This document shows, in pieces, positions 31,838-39,876 of a stretch of 41,152 bases of DNA. This DNA is from CAZKXX01 sp964556705. Its GTDB lineage: Bacteria > Acidobacteriota > Terriglobia > UBA7540. Where the stretch lies: NCBI GenBank assembly GCA_964556705.1, contig CAZKXX010000024.1, positions 1-41,152 of the forward strand, in the 5' to 3' direction. A program made the position numbers and the translations under genes. Under the pieces are notes generated by a model. It made no database searches. It was not told the DNA's origin and was given only the letters and a program-made list of their open reading frames with translations. Each line of letters begins with the position of its first letter. Positions within the stretch are counted from its first letter, which is position 1.

Positions 31838-32251
31838 ATGGCGACGATTAAGAAGTTAGAGGATATCAAAGCCTGGCAGAAGGCCCGGGAAATGGTTCGC
31901 GAAATATACCGAAGCAGTCGGACCGATCCATTTCGACGAGACTCCGGATTGCGAGAGCAGATCTGCCGAGCGGCTGTGTCCGCCATGACGAATATCGCTG
32001 AAGGTTTCGCGCGGGGCGGAGACCGTGAATTTGCGCGCTTTCTGGACATGGCGCGGGCCTCTTCGATCGAGGTCCAGTCGCTCCTTTACGTGGCGCGAGA
32101 TGTTGGTTACCTTTCCCCGGCAGACTTTCAGCGACTCTACGCGCAGACAGATGAGGTGGCGACCATGATTGGCGGGCTGACTTCCTATTTTCGCAGGAGC
32201 ACCCCGCGGACTCGGACGAATCCAGGAACAAAAGGAGTGTCCCCGAACTGA
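31838..32251 (+). CDS. Four-helix-bundle protein, S23 family, second copy
   Basis: This 137-residue protein is a second S23 / rRNA intervening-sequence family member. Helix 1 is LEDIKAWQKAREMVREIY, helix 2 has QICRAAVSAMTNIAEGF, helix 3 EFARFLDMARASSIEVQSLL, and helix 4 begins after DVGYLSPADFQRLYAQ. It shares NIAEGF and GYLSP-x-D with the gene at 6380, but the sequences differ enough to rule out a recent duplication. A strong ribosome site (AGGAGAGAGGA) precedes ATG 31838. Its stop codon is the first bases of the right array. It is bracketed by inverted arrays like the first copy. Confidence 0.92.
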   Translation: MATIKKLEDIKAWQKAREMVREIYRSSRTDPFRRDSGLREQICRAAVSAMTNIAEGFARGGDREFARFLDMARASSIEVQSLLYVARDVGYLSPADFQRLYAQTDEVATMIGGLTSYFRRSTPRTRTNPGTKGVSPN

Positions 32252-32335
32252 CTCCTGACTGACCGACTCCGGACTAATCGACTCTGGACTGAGCGACTCC
32301 GGACTTCGGACCTCGGACCCCGGACTTCGGACTAT
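32248..32335. repeat. Right array of the second S23 unit (GACTCCG / GGACTTC)
   Basis: About 12 tandem units of 7 to 8 bp start in the stop codon of the S23 gene and end two bases before the ATG of the next gene. The last five units (32301-32335) are exact 7-mers of the type GGACTTC. The downstream gene has no Shine-Dalgarno sequence of its own. Confidence 0.9.
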
Positions 32336-32337
32336 CC

Positions 32338-33327
32338 ATGGCCCTGTATTTAACTGAATCCGACGTGCTGAAACTTCTGCCCATGGACGCGGCGCTCGCG
32401 CGCGTCGAAGCAAGTTTTGTCGCGCAGCATCGCGGAGAGGGCACCAATCAACCGCGCAGGAGAATTTTCCTTCCCAACCTTTCGCTGCATTACATGGCGG
32501 CCGCGCTGCCCGGTGAAGGTTTCCTGGGGATGAAGATCTACACGATTACGGCGCAGGCGTGGCGGTTCGTCGTGCTCCTCTTCGACGCCACGAGCGGAGA
32601 ACTCGCGGCGTTCATCGAAGCGGACCAGCTGGGGCGAATCCGCACGGGCGCGGCGAGCGGCGTGGCGACGAAATACCTGGCGCGGCAGGACGCCTCGCAA
32701 GTCGGCCTGATCGGCACGGGCCGGCAGGCGCGCACGCAGCTCGAAGCCGTGGCGCGCGCGCGGAAACTTTCCGCCGTCCGCGTCTTCGGCCGCGACGAAA
32801 CACGGCGGCGGCAATTCGCGCGTGAGATGTCCGAGCGGCTGGGTGTTGCCGTCGAGCCTGCGTCGAGCGCTGAAGGCGCGGCGTGCGGGGCGGAAATTGT
32901 CGTGACCGCCACCACGGCCCGCGAGCCGGTGCTTCGCGGCGAATGGCTCGCGCCCGGCGCGCACGTCAACGCCATCGGCGCCAACATGGCGAACCGACGC
33001 GAGCTGGACGACGCGGTCTTCAAACTCGCCGCTCCCATTACCGTGGACTCGGCCGAGCAGGCGCGCGAGGAAGCCGGAGACCTCATCCACGGACTCGCGG
33101 CCGCGGGGAAGCGCTGGGAGGACGTCGTCGAACTGCATCAGATTGTCGGCGGCGGGCATCCAGGCCGCCGCTCCGCCGAAGAGATTTCGCTTTTCAAATC
33201 CTGCGGCATCGCGCTGTGGGATGTGGCCGTGGCGGCGTATGTTTATCGGCGGGCGGCCGAAACCGGAACGGGCCGTCCGTTCAAGCCCGGGGCGGGCCAG
33301 GTGTTTGAACCCCGCCGGGAAGTCTGA
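32338..33327 (+). CDS. Ornithine cyclodeaminase / mu-crystallin family dehydrogenase
   Basis: A 329-residue NAD(P)-dependent enzyme of the OCD/mu-crystallin family, which includes ornithine cyclodeaminase, alanine dehydrogenase of archaea and imine reductases. The N-terminal half has LTESDVLKLLPMDAALARVE and GMKIYTI; ADQLGRIRTGAASGVATKYLA is the substrate-side helix. The Rossmann motif is VGLIGTGRQARTQLEAV (about 121-137). IVVTATTAREPVL and GAHVNAIGANMANRRELD complete the cofactor site. The substrate cannot be told from sequence. The ATG lies directly after the S23-unit array, so its translation start is probably influenced by that RNA. Confidence 0.9.
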   Translation: MALYLTESDVLKLLPMDAALARVEASFVAQHRGEGTNQPRRRIFLPNLSLHYMAAALPGEGFLGMKIYTITAQAWRFVVLLFDATSGELAAFIEADQLGRIRTGAASGVATKYLARQDASQVGLIGTGRQARTQLEAVARARKLSAVRVFGRDETRRRQFAREMSERLGVAVEPASSAEGAACGAEIVVTATTAREPVLRGEWLAPGAHVNAIGANMANRRELDDAVFKLAAPITVDSAEQAREEAGDLIHGLAAAGKRWEDVVELHQIVGGGHPGRRSAEEISLFKSCGIALWDVAVAAYVYRRAAETGTGRPFKPGAGQVFEPRREV

Positions 33328-33363
33328 ATCGCGCGGCGTCCGGTGAGCATCCTGAAGGACAGG

Positions 33364-34155
33364 ATGAAACACGCGCTGTTGCTGGTCTTCACGCTGGCAG
33401 GGGTCACGAGCGCGGGCGCTGAAAACGCGCGCGGGCAGGGCTTCGACGTCGAGCCGCTGGCGCGGCTGCTGGCCGAATACGTTGACGAGCAGGGACGCGT
33501 CAACTACGCGGCGCTCAAGCAGAGCCGCGCCGGCCTCGACCGCATGGTCGAGCAGTTCGAAAAAATCGGTCCGGGCACGGCGCCGAAACTTTTCCCCACG
33601 CGGGAGTCGCGGCTCGCCTACTGGATCAACGCCTACAACGTCTGGATCCTGCGCATGGTTGTTGACGCCTATCCCACTCCGAGCATCACGCGCATCGGCC
33701 TCATTCCGTACGGCGCGTTCTTTATCAAGCGCGTGCGCGTGGACGGACGGAAGATGACGCTTCGAAGTCTGGAGAACGATATTCTGCGCGGGCAATTCCG
33801 CGAGCCGCGCATCCATTTCGCCATCAACTGCGCCTCGATCAGTTGCCCGCCGCTCGCGCGCGAGGTCTATCGCCCGGAGAAACTTGAAGAGCAGCTCGAC
33901 GCCGCGACGCGCGCCTTTGTGAACAACGAACGCGAAGTGGTGATTGACACGGCTCGGAACCGGCTGGCGCTTTCAAAAATCTTTGACTGGTACAAGTCCG
34001 ATTTCACGGAAACCGTGAAGCGCGCGTCGAACGACGACGCGGCGCTCGTCGAGTACCTGAAACGCTACCTGACGCCGGAACGCCGCCGGGCGCTCGAACG
34101 GCTCTCCAACCCGAAGATCGAATTTCTGGATTACGACTGGGGATTGAACGACCAG
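33364..34155 (+). CDS. DUF547 secreted protein, 3' end lost in gap
   Basis: Residues 1 to 264 are visible before a run of ten N. A signal peptide (MKHALLLVFTLAGVTSAGA) leads to a DUF547 domain: YVDEQGRVNYAAL, LAYWINAYNVWILRMVVDAY and the signature HFAINCASISCPPLAREVY with two Cys. Family members resemble transglutaminase/papain-like folds but lack a defined activity. The ending DYDWGLND is the usual family end, so only a few residues and the stop are missing. ATG 33364 is taken because GAAGGA stands before it; GTG 33343 is also in frame. Confidence 0.88.
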
Positions 34156-34165
34156 NNNNNNNNNN
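34156..34165. other. Assembly gap (10 N)
   Basis: Ten undetermined bases remove the stop codon of the DUF547 gene and the intergenic sequence toward the PilZ gene. The true gap length is unknown. Confidence 0.95.
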
Positions 34166-34190
34166 GACGGGCAGCTGAGTGCGCGGGCCT

Positions 34191-35033
34191 TCAGTCCTCT
34201 GTGCGGGGCTCGACGAGCTGGATGGCCACGGCGTGGAGCTGGCTGCCCGCCTGCACGTCCCGCCGCACCACGCGCGCGGCGACGGGGATGTCGGTGGCGC
34301 CTTCTTCGTAGGGCAGAATGATTTCGACACCCTCTCCTTTCTCATAGATCTGCGAGGAGAGAAACAACGCGCCGCCGCGCGAAACGTTCACCGTTTCGCA
34401 GACGTCTTCAAGGCTCGTGCCATATTTCTTGCGGATGATTTTGATGCGCAGGCTGATCGGCGCGCGCCCTTTGCGGCGCTGGTCCTGCGTCGCGGCGTCG
34501 GCCGCTCGCGCCGCAGCCATGTCGGCGGCTTCACCGGACTGGTCCACGAGCGGGGTTGCGGCGGGCAGCTGCCACGCTGTGGTCGCTTTGCATTTCTCGC
34601 AGGGGCGCGCGATCAGGAAGCCCGCGTCGACGTCTTCGGCGGACGCCTCGGCGATGGCTCCTTCGGCCTGCGCGCCGCACCGGCTGCACTCCAGGGCGAA
34701 GGACTCGCCCGCCGCCTCCGGCTCACCCTCGATCCCTTGCCAGAGTTCGCCTTCCGCATCCGCCAGTTCCAGCCCGAGCGTGTACACTCCCGCGCGCCGC
34801 AGGCTGTTCACCCAGACAACGCGAAAAGTCCCGCCCAGGCCCGAGTGAACGCTGGTGACGTGGAGGTCCGTCTCGAGATCGACGAGATTCTGAAGGAACA
34901 AGACGGCGTGCTCGGGGCCGACGGCGCGCGTCTCCGTCGTCTCGTCGAAGAAGCGGTGCTCGGCGGACATTCCCCGCACGCGCACGGGCACGCGGGCTCG
35001 CACACGCTGCCAGCGCTGGGGCAGAGTTGTCAT
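34191..35033 (-). CDS. PilZ-domain protein with zinc knuckles
   Basis: The 280-residue product has two regions that look like PilZ domains: an N-terminal one (QRWQRVRARVPVRVRG, then VWVNSLRRAGVYTLGLEL) and a C-terminal one (APISLRIKIIRKKYGTSLEDVCETVNVSRGG, with N-x-S-x-x-G, then ARVVRRD). Between them, CSRCG and CEKCKA form a possible zinc site. PilZ domains bind cyclic di-GMP via RxxxR and D/NxSxxG; the second domain keeps NVSRGG but its RxxxR is uncertain (RIKIIR). It may link cyclic di-GMP to surface or motility functions. Pairing with another PilZ gene supports this. Confidence 0.8.
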   Translation of the reverse strand: MTTLPQRWQRVRARVPVRVRGMSAEHRFFDETTETRAVGPEHAVLFLQNLVDLETDLHVTSVHSGLGGTFRVVWVNSLRRAGVYTLGLELADAEGELWQGIEGEPEAAGESFALECSRCGAQAEGAIAEASAEDVDAGFLIARPCEKCKATTAWQLPAATPLVDQSGEAADMAAARAADAATQDQRRKGRAPISLRIKIIRKKYGTSLEDVCETVNVSRGGALFLSSQIYEKGEGVEIILPYEEGATDIPVAARVVRRDVQAGSQLHAVAIQLVEPRTED

Positions 35034-35203
35034 CTTGCGTGAATCCGGCGCGAAGAGGGGCCGGAATTCCTCTTGTGGAATTGGCGTGCGCCGTGTTCAA
35101 TCGCGCCGCCGGCGCCGCGCCCAAACCGCGGGGATTCTAGCACGCGAGCACAGGCCGGGAAGAGTAATCGGAAAGGTAATGCCCACTGCGGCTTGCCGGA
35201 GCC

Positions 35204-35530
35204 TCATTCGGGGAAGGCCACGCCGAGGACGTTCGAGACCTCCGCGTATTCGATGCCGATTTCGCCCTCGCGCGGCGAGCCCGGCCGGCCCACCCACACC
35301 ACGCGGAAAAGGGCCGCGTCTTTCTTCATTTTCGGTTTGACTTTGACTTCGCCGCCCACGCTGAGTTCCAGGCCGGTCTTCACCCGCGCGCCGAACTTGC
35401 TGACCGTGATGACGGAGGCTTCTTCGTGAAAAGGGCTGCCGTCAGCCAGCTTGCCGGAGAGGATGACCGGGATGCGGATGTTGACGCGCGCGCTGCGGCG
35501 CAGCGGCGCCTTGGGAGATGCTTTCGCCAT
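35204..35530 (-). CDS. Single-domain PilZ protein
   Basis: A 108-residue protein that is essentially one PilZ domain: RRSARVNIRIPVILSGKL (R-R-x-x-R-x-x-x-R-like start), ASVITVSKFGARV (where D/N-x-S-x-x-G is replaced by T-V-S-K-F-G), then VVWVGRPGSPREGEIGIEY. The substitution at the Asp/Asn position may weaken cyclic di-GMP binding. It lies between the other PilZ gene and the CorA-like gene, all on the minus strand, with gaps of 170 and 132 bases. The 170-base gap at 35034-35203 shows only TAGAAT, a possible -10 box, at 35135-35140 (minus). Confidence 0.8.
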   Translation of the reverse strand: MAKASPKAPLRRSARVNIRIPVILSGKLADGSPFHEEASVITVSKFGARVKTGLELSVGGEVKVKPKMKKDAALFRVVWVGRPGSPREGEIGIEYAEVSNVLGVAFPE

Positions 35531-35607
35531 ACGCGACCTCGCTCGATCGAGCCTCCCGCCGCGCGCAGCGAAGGGGGATGCGGGGCTTCCGGCGGCGGAG
35601 CGGGCAC

Positions 35608-35616
35608 AGCATACCA
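35608..35616 (-). promoter_or_regulatory. Extended -10 promoter element for the PilZ gene
   Basis: Minus-strand TGGTATGCT fits TGnTATAAT without a clear -35 box; the leader would be about 70 bases. Confidence 0.4.
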
Positions 35617-35662
35617 CAAGCCCGCCAAGGTCACGCAAGTGTCCCGGAATTGCGGGCCGGTT

Positions 35663-36697
35663 TCAGAACCAGCGTTTGCGGCGGAAGTAGAGAACCACGA
35701 GTGCGGTCGTCATCACCATCACCAGCGCCAGGCCGGCCAGGGCGCGCGGGTCTTCCTGGAAGGGCAGGGGCACGTTCATGCCGTAGAGACTCGTCAGGAC
35801 GAGCAGCGGCAGGGCGATCGTGCCCCAGAGGGTGAGGATTTTCATCACTTCGTTGGTGCGGTTGGCGACGGCGGAGAGATAAACGTCGAGCGCGCCGGTC
35901 AGCAGGTCGCGATAGCTTTCCACGAAATCGAGGACGCGCACGAGGTGGTCGTAAACGTCGCGGTAATAGACGCGCAGCTCGCGGTCCGCCTTCGAACCGG
36001 CGAGGGCGCGCGCGTCGGACTGACGCAGCAATCCGTTGACGGCCTCGCGCATGGCGGTGGCGGCGCGGCGGAACTCCAGCAGCTCGCGCTTCAGCCTGAA
36101 AATTTCCCGCAGCGTCTCGGGCGCCGGCCGGCGGATGACGCGGTCTTCGAGCCGGTTGATGATTTCGCCCAGCCGGTCGAGCGCGGGCAGGTAGCGGTCC
36201 ACCGCGGCGTCGAGCAGGGCGTGCGCGATGCGCTGCGGCGTCCGCAGCACGGCTTCCGCGGCCACGCGCGGCCGCACCGTTTCAACCAGCGCGCTGTTCC
36301 CTTCGTCCACGGTCAGGACGTAGTCCGGGCCGATGAAGATGTCGAAGTCTTCGAACGCGGTCCGCGGCCGGCTGGGATAGAGCGTCTCGGAATCGGAATT
36401 CGCGCCGGCGTCCGCGCCGGGCTCCGCTTCGGCGCGGGCCGCGTGGCCGCGCGCGCCCAAGGGCTTTTCCACCAGGACTTTGATGACCACGAAGTTGTAG
36501 CCTTCGTGCTCTTCGAGTCGCGCCAACTGGCGGCGGTGCCGGCAGTCTTCCACCTGCAGGGGATGGATGCCGAAATGCTCCGCGGCCTGGTCGAGGACGG
36601 GGGAATGCGGGTCGTTGAGATGGTACCAGCGCGTGCCGGGGATGACCGCGAGCGCCTCGACGGCGGCGGGCGGAGCGGGATGGGAGATTGGAGCCAT
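35663..36697 (-). CDS. CorA-family divalent cation transporter
   Basis: This 344-residue protein is a CorA-type magnesium (or other divalent metal) channel. The N-terminal cytoplasmic part has RWYHLNDPHSPVLDQAAEHFGIHPLQVEDC and FEDFDIFIGPDYVLTV; a long helix (YLPALDRLGEIINRLEDRVI) follows. At the C-terminus are two membrane helices with the essential GMN motif (YGMNVP, near residue 310) and a basic tail FRRKRWF. The start ATG 36697 is chosen for the typical N-terminus length; the frame is open further upstream. It is unrelated to the phage-tail genes that precede it on the same strand. Confidence 0.92.
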   Translation of the reverse strand: MAPISHPAPPAAVEALAVIPGTRWYHLNDPHSPVLDQAAEHFGIHPLQVEDCRHRRQLARLEEHEGYNFVVIKVLVEKPLGARGHAARAEAEPGADAGANSDSETLYPSRPRTAFEDFDIFIGPDYVLTVDEGNSALVETVRPRVAAEAVLRTPQRIAHALLDAAVDRYLPALDRLGEIINRLEDRVIRRPAPETLREIFRLKRELLEFRRAATAMREAVNGLLRQSDARALAGSKADRELRVYYRDVYDHLVRVLDFVESYRDLLTGALDVYLSAVANRTNEVMKILTLWGTIALPLLVLTSLYGMNVPLPFQEDPRALAGLALVMVMTTALVVLYFRRKRWF

Positions 36698-36716
36698 CGC
36701 GGCGTTGCCGGCGCTC

Positions 36717-36725
36717 ACTATAGCA
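36717..36725 (-). promoter_or_regulatory. Extended -10 promoter element for the CorA-like gene
   Basis: Minus-strand TGCTATAGT matches TGnTATAAT closely; the transcript would begin near 36710, about 13 bases before the ATG. Confidence 0.5.
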
Positions 36726-36767
36726 TGCGGAAGGCGCACGAGGAGGCCCACAAGTTGCGGAGACGGA

Positions 36768-38513
36768 CTATTGGTTGGTGACGCCTGCCGAAGTCGCATA
36801 CGCGTTGCTCCCGTCGAAAATGAACGCCTGGGCCGAGCACGTCGAGGCGGCCGAACCGATCGTCATTCCACCCTTGACGTTCGAGGGCCAGACGAACGTC
36901 CGCCCGCCCGTCGCGTCCTGGCAGATGATGAAATAAAGCCACTGGCCGGCCGAGGCGTTCGAGAGCGTCGAACTCGTGACATTCCCGCCGAGCGTCATCT
37001 TCTGCGTGTTGCCGAGCGTGGCGTCGAACGTCGGCGTTGCCGAAAAGCTGACCGTATTTAGTGCGGCGGTCGCCGACCCGTTAATATCCAACCGCTGCGT
37101 CGGACTGCCGTTTCCCATGCCGACCCGCCCGTCCGCCCGGACGTATAGGGCGGCGGGAGCGGCCCCCGTCGTCACGGCGAGGGCGTAATGTGCGGGATCG
37201 GAAGCTGCGGTCTCAATCCATCCGCCGTTGCCTGTGGGGCTGGTGTTGATCCCTGTCAGCACCACGTCTCCGTTCCGGGCTTCCTCTGCGTACAGATTGT
37301 TGGCGATGACGATTCCGCGGGACTGTCCCAGTGAGCCCTCCCCGCCCGTCAGCACGATGTCGCCCCCGCGGGCCGCGAAGTCCGTAGTTGCGCTCTGGCC
37401 GGTAATCGTGAAATCGGAAGGTGCGCTGAACGCAGGGGCAATGCCTCCCGAGATTCCCAGTGCCTGGAGCTTGAATCCACCCAGCCACGCGGCAGGTGCC
37501 AAAGCCAGCTCGCCTCGAAGAACGAATTCGTCATCCGGAGAAAGGGTCTCGCCCGCGGTGCTGACGATTGCTCCGGGCGTCGGGGCCCCGGAAAGCCAGT
37601 TGCCGTGATAGGAGAATCGGGTAACGTCGAAGCGATCGACTTCAACGGCAAAAGTGCCGGAGACGCCTCCGCTCTCCACCCAGTTTTCGGCGAACGTGCC
37701 TCCTGCCCCGCCCGTCATTTTCATAGCTCGGTTATTCCTCAGGAATATATTTCCAAGGACGCGTATGCCGAAGGTATTCTCCGACAGGATCGCCGAATCG
37801 TAACCGTTAAACTCGTTGCCATACGCGTAGAACGTCGTGGAGGCGACGCTGCTTCCCAGCGCTTTGATTCCGACGGCGGTCAGACCCGCGTTGCCGTCCA
37901 TTACGCAATCGCGAACCTCACCATTCCAAAAGTCGTCGAGAAGGATTTCGGCCTCGTCGCCGCCGCTCAGGGAGAGCCGGCGAAACCGGAACTGGTTGGT
38001 ATTGTTCCCGTAGATCAGCCGGGGAAGAGAGCCCGAGAATGTCCCGGATCGTTGCAGGACGAAGTCTTCCAAGATCAGAAAGGTCACTGACTGACTCGCG
38101 ATGGCCGCAACCGGAGGAGTAAAGACGACGTCGAGGACGGTCGCACGGCCCAGACCCGCAATGCTCACAGCCGGGGCGGTCACGTTGATGGTTCCGGTCA
38201 GGTTATAGGTGGCGGCCCCGAGGAGAAGCCGGACAGACTTGCTCAGCGTCAGGCCACCGACGGTTTGCACGCCCGTCAGCCCGCGCGCATCGATGGTGCC
38301 GCCGACGGACGGCAGCGCGTCGTGAGCCGCCTGAATCCTGGCGCCGGCGTCTGCGCCCTGAAAAGCGTTTGCGAACACCACGGCGTCATTCAAGTTCGCC
38401 ATGCGAGAGGCGGGCGGCATTTGCGCGCGCGCCGGGAGAGCGGCCAAGAGCAGGGCGCCCGCCAGAAGCCTTCGAAGCTTTATGGTGGACCCGTGGTTGC
38501 GAATGTCCTTCAT
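36768..38513 (-). CDS. Tail-spike-like beta-helix protein
   Basis: The 581-residue product has a signal-like N-terminus (LRRLLAGALLLAALPARAQ), then ANLNDAVVFANAFQGADAGARIQAAHDALPS, a pattern of pectate-lyase-like tail spikes. From about 100 to 380 it shows short strand repeats with N and G turns (GNEFNGYDSAI, VLGNIFLRNNRAMKMTGG), as in right-handed beta-helices. The end has GRVGMGNGSPTQRLDINGSA, common just before the C-terminal parts of phage tail fibres. It may be a receptor-binding tail protein or a secreted polysaccharide-binding protein; the signal peptide is odd for a virion protein. ATG 38513 follows the preceding gene by 11 bases. Confidence 0.7.
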   Translation of the reverse strand: MKDIRNHGSTIKLRRLLAGALLLAALPARAQMPPASRMANLNDAVVFANAFQGADAGARIQAAHDALPSVGGTIDARGLTGVQTVGGLTLSKSVRLLLGAATYNLTGTINVTAPAVSIAGLGRATVLDVVFTPPVAAIASQSVTFLILEDFVLQRSGTFSGSLPRLIYGNNTNQFRFRRLSLSGGDEAEILLDDFWNGEVRDCVMDGNAGLTAVGIKALGSSVASTTFYAYGNEFNGYDSAILSENTFGIRVLGNIFLRNNRAMKMTGGAGGTFAENWVESGGVSGTFAVEVDRFDVTRFSYHGNWLSGAPTPGAIVSTAGETLSPDDEFVLRGELALAPAAWLGGFKLQALGISGGIAPAFSAPSDFTITGQSATTDFAARGGDIVLTGGEGSLGQSRGIVIANNLYAEEARNGDVVLTGINTSPTGNGGWIETAASDPAHYALAVTTGAAPAALYVRADGRVGMGNGSPTQRLDINGSATAALNTVSFSATPTFDATLGNTQKMTLGGNVTSSTLSNASAGQWLYFIICQDATGGRTFVWPSNVKGGMTIGSAASTCSAQAFIFDGSNAYATSAGVTNQ

Positions 38514-38524
38514 TACCGGATACC

Positions 38525-39190
38525 TCACCAGATTGTGATTTTCGCCGTCACTTCGGCGGCCGAAGCGACCAGGTAGAGATTCGTTGCGTCGAACAACGCG
38601 GACGGCTGAAACCAGATGGCGCCGCCTGAAGTCATCTGAATCAGGACGCTCTTGGGTGCGCGGCCCAACCGGTGCGCGATTGAAAAATTTCCGGGCGCAG
38701 AGGGCGCGACGGAGACCTGTCCGTAAAGTTTCGTCGCCGGCACGACGCCCGTGACGGCCGTCGCGTTCGTCGTCACCTCGCCGAGGTAGGCATCGCCGCT
38801 CACCGAGGCCTGGCCCGTCAGGTTGTAATAGAAGCCCGTGGCCGAGTTGTACCAGAGGTGGCTGGTTTCGTTCGCCGGCGCCGCGCCAGGGTTCGGCGCC
38901 GAACCGGGCGCGTACCGCTTCCCTTGCGCGTAGAGCACTCCGGCGGTCAGCCCGGGCGTGAGGGTCGCCGAAGTCGAAAGATCGAACCCGGAAACGACGC
39001 CGGAAATTCCGCGGTCCGCAAGCCACGTCTCGACGCTGCCCGCGGCGGTGACCGCCGCCTGCACGTCCGCCGCGTCCTGAAGCAGCGAGTCAATAATCTG
39101 CCAGTTCGTGTCGAGGTCGGCTTCGTAGTTGTCCCCGTGCCTCGGCTGAATGATTCCCTTGCGGGGAAGTACGGTTCGTACGATGGCCAT
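38525..39190 (-). CDS. Phage-tail-like structural protein
   Basis: This 221-residue protein is not in a family I recognise. It begins IVRTVLPRKGIIQPRHGDNYEADLDTNWQIID, a style common in short tail-fibre or baseplate proteins, and ends with a beta-rich stretch (FSIAHRLGRAPKSVLIQMTSGGAIWFQPS) seen in fibre tips that display surface binding. The start ATG 39190 is supported by GAGGAAACC. A longer frame up to 39244 would only translate a hairpin repeat (giving the telltale MPAKAGIHEE) and is rejected. It precedes the beta-helix gene by 11 bases. Confidence 0.65.
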   Translation of the reverse strand: MAIVRTVLPRKGIIQPRHGDNYEADLDTNWQIIDSLLQDAADVQAAVTAAGSVETWLADRGISGVVSGFDLSTSATLTPGLTAGVLYAQGKRYAPGSAPNPGAAPANETSHLWYNSATGFYYNLTGQASVSGDAYLGEVTTNATAVTGVVPATKLYGQVSVAPSAPGNFSIAHRLGRAPKSVLIQMTSGGAIWFQPSALFDATNLYLVASAAEVTAKITIW

Positions 39191-39200
39191 GGTTTCCTCG

Positions 39201-39260
39201 TGGATGCCCGCCTTGGCGGGCATGACCGCTTTCCGTCGCGTCATTCCCGCGAAAGCGGAA
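39201..39260. repeat. REP/BIME-like hairpin pair
   Basis: Two stems, ATGCCCGCC-TT-GGCGGGCAT (39204-39223) and TCCCGC-GAAA-GCGGAA, with GTCAT-type flanks. The block fills the space between two tail-like genes and belongs to a very widespread hairpin repeat type. Confidence 0.75.
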
Positions 39261-39262
39261 AT

Positions 39263-39748
39263 CTAGCCGGACAGTCGCGTCGCGATCGTCCGCACCTTCA
39301 CGAACCCGCCGCTCGTGGGCGTTTCGGTTGAGCCGGTCCAGTAGTGCACGACGCAGTGGACGAGTCCCGGACTCGACTCCGTCCTCTCTTCCACCCAGAA
39401 ATCGAGCAGAAAGAGGGAGCCCGGCCCGTCGTTCAGGTTGGCGCGCGCGGGTTTCGCGAGCGCGCCGTTGGTCGGCGAGCCGGGCGCCGGCGAGCGCGTG
39501 CAGAACGCCGCCACCTCGTACTCGAGCTCCTGCCGCGAATACTGGTAGCCGTCCACCGGGCTCACCGGTAACTGCACCACCTCGCCGTTCTTGTACCAGC
39601 CGTAAAACACTTCGGGCCGCACCGCGGCGAACTTGGCGTTGTTCGAGATCTTCGTCAGCGCGAAATCGGTGACGGGCTGGTCGGCGGCCAGCGAGGAATC
39701 GGGAAGGTCCACCGCGCCGGGAATCGTGGACCACGTCAGTTGAGCCAT
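39263..39748 (-). CDS. Phage-tail-like protein of unknown function
   Basis: The 161-residue product has no recognised domain. It starts AQLTWSTIPGAVDLPDSSLA and contains VFYGWYKNGEVVQLPVSPVDGYQYSRQELEYEVAAF, where the W-Y-K-N-G turn and the mixed polar strands look like small virion proteins. GGAGA lies nine bases before ATG 39748. Placement between the other tail-like genes is the main reason to call it phage-related. It is flanked by repeats on both sides (39201-39260 and 39768-39866). Confidence 0.6.
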   Translation of the reverse strand: MAQLTWSTIPGAVDLPDSSLAADQPVTDFALTKISNNAKFAAVRPEVFYGWYKNGEVVQLPVSPVDGYQYSRQELEYEVAAFCTRSPAPGSPTNGALAKPARANLNDGPGSLFLLDFWVEERTESSPGLVHCVVHYWTGSTETPTSGGFVKVRTIATRLSG

Positions 39749-39767
39749 TGTTCCAATTCTCCGTTCT

Positions 39768-39866
39768 GTGATTCAGCGATTCAGCGATTTCGTGATCCGG
39801 CGATGGACCCAGCCAGGAAATCAGCGGGATTCCGAATCACCCGATCACCCATTCACCCAATCCCTG
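39768..39866. repeat. Inverted 8-bp arrays inside the tail gene cluster
   Basis: Left arm: five 8-bp units near GCGATTCA (39768-39807). Right arm: four near GATCACCC (39835-39866). GTGATTC (39768-39774) is mirrored by GAATCAC (39834-39840). The period is 8 here, unlike the 7-bp arrays elsewhere. Confidence 0.8.
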
Positions 39867-39876
39867 AAGAGTCCGA

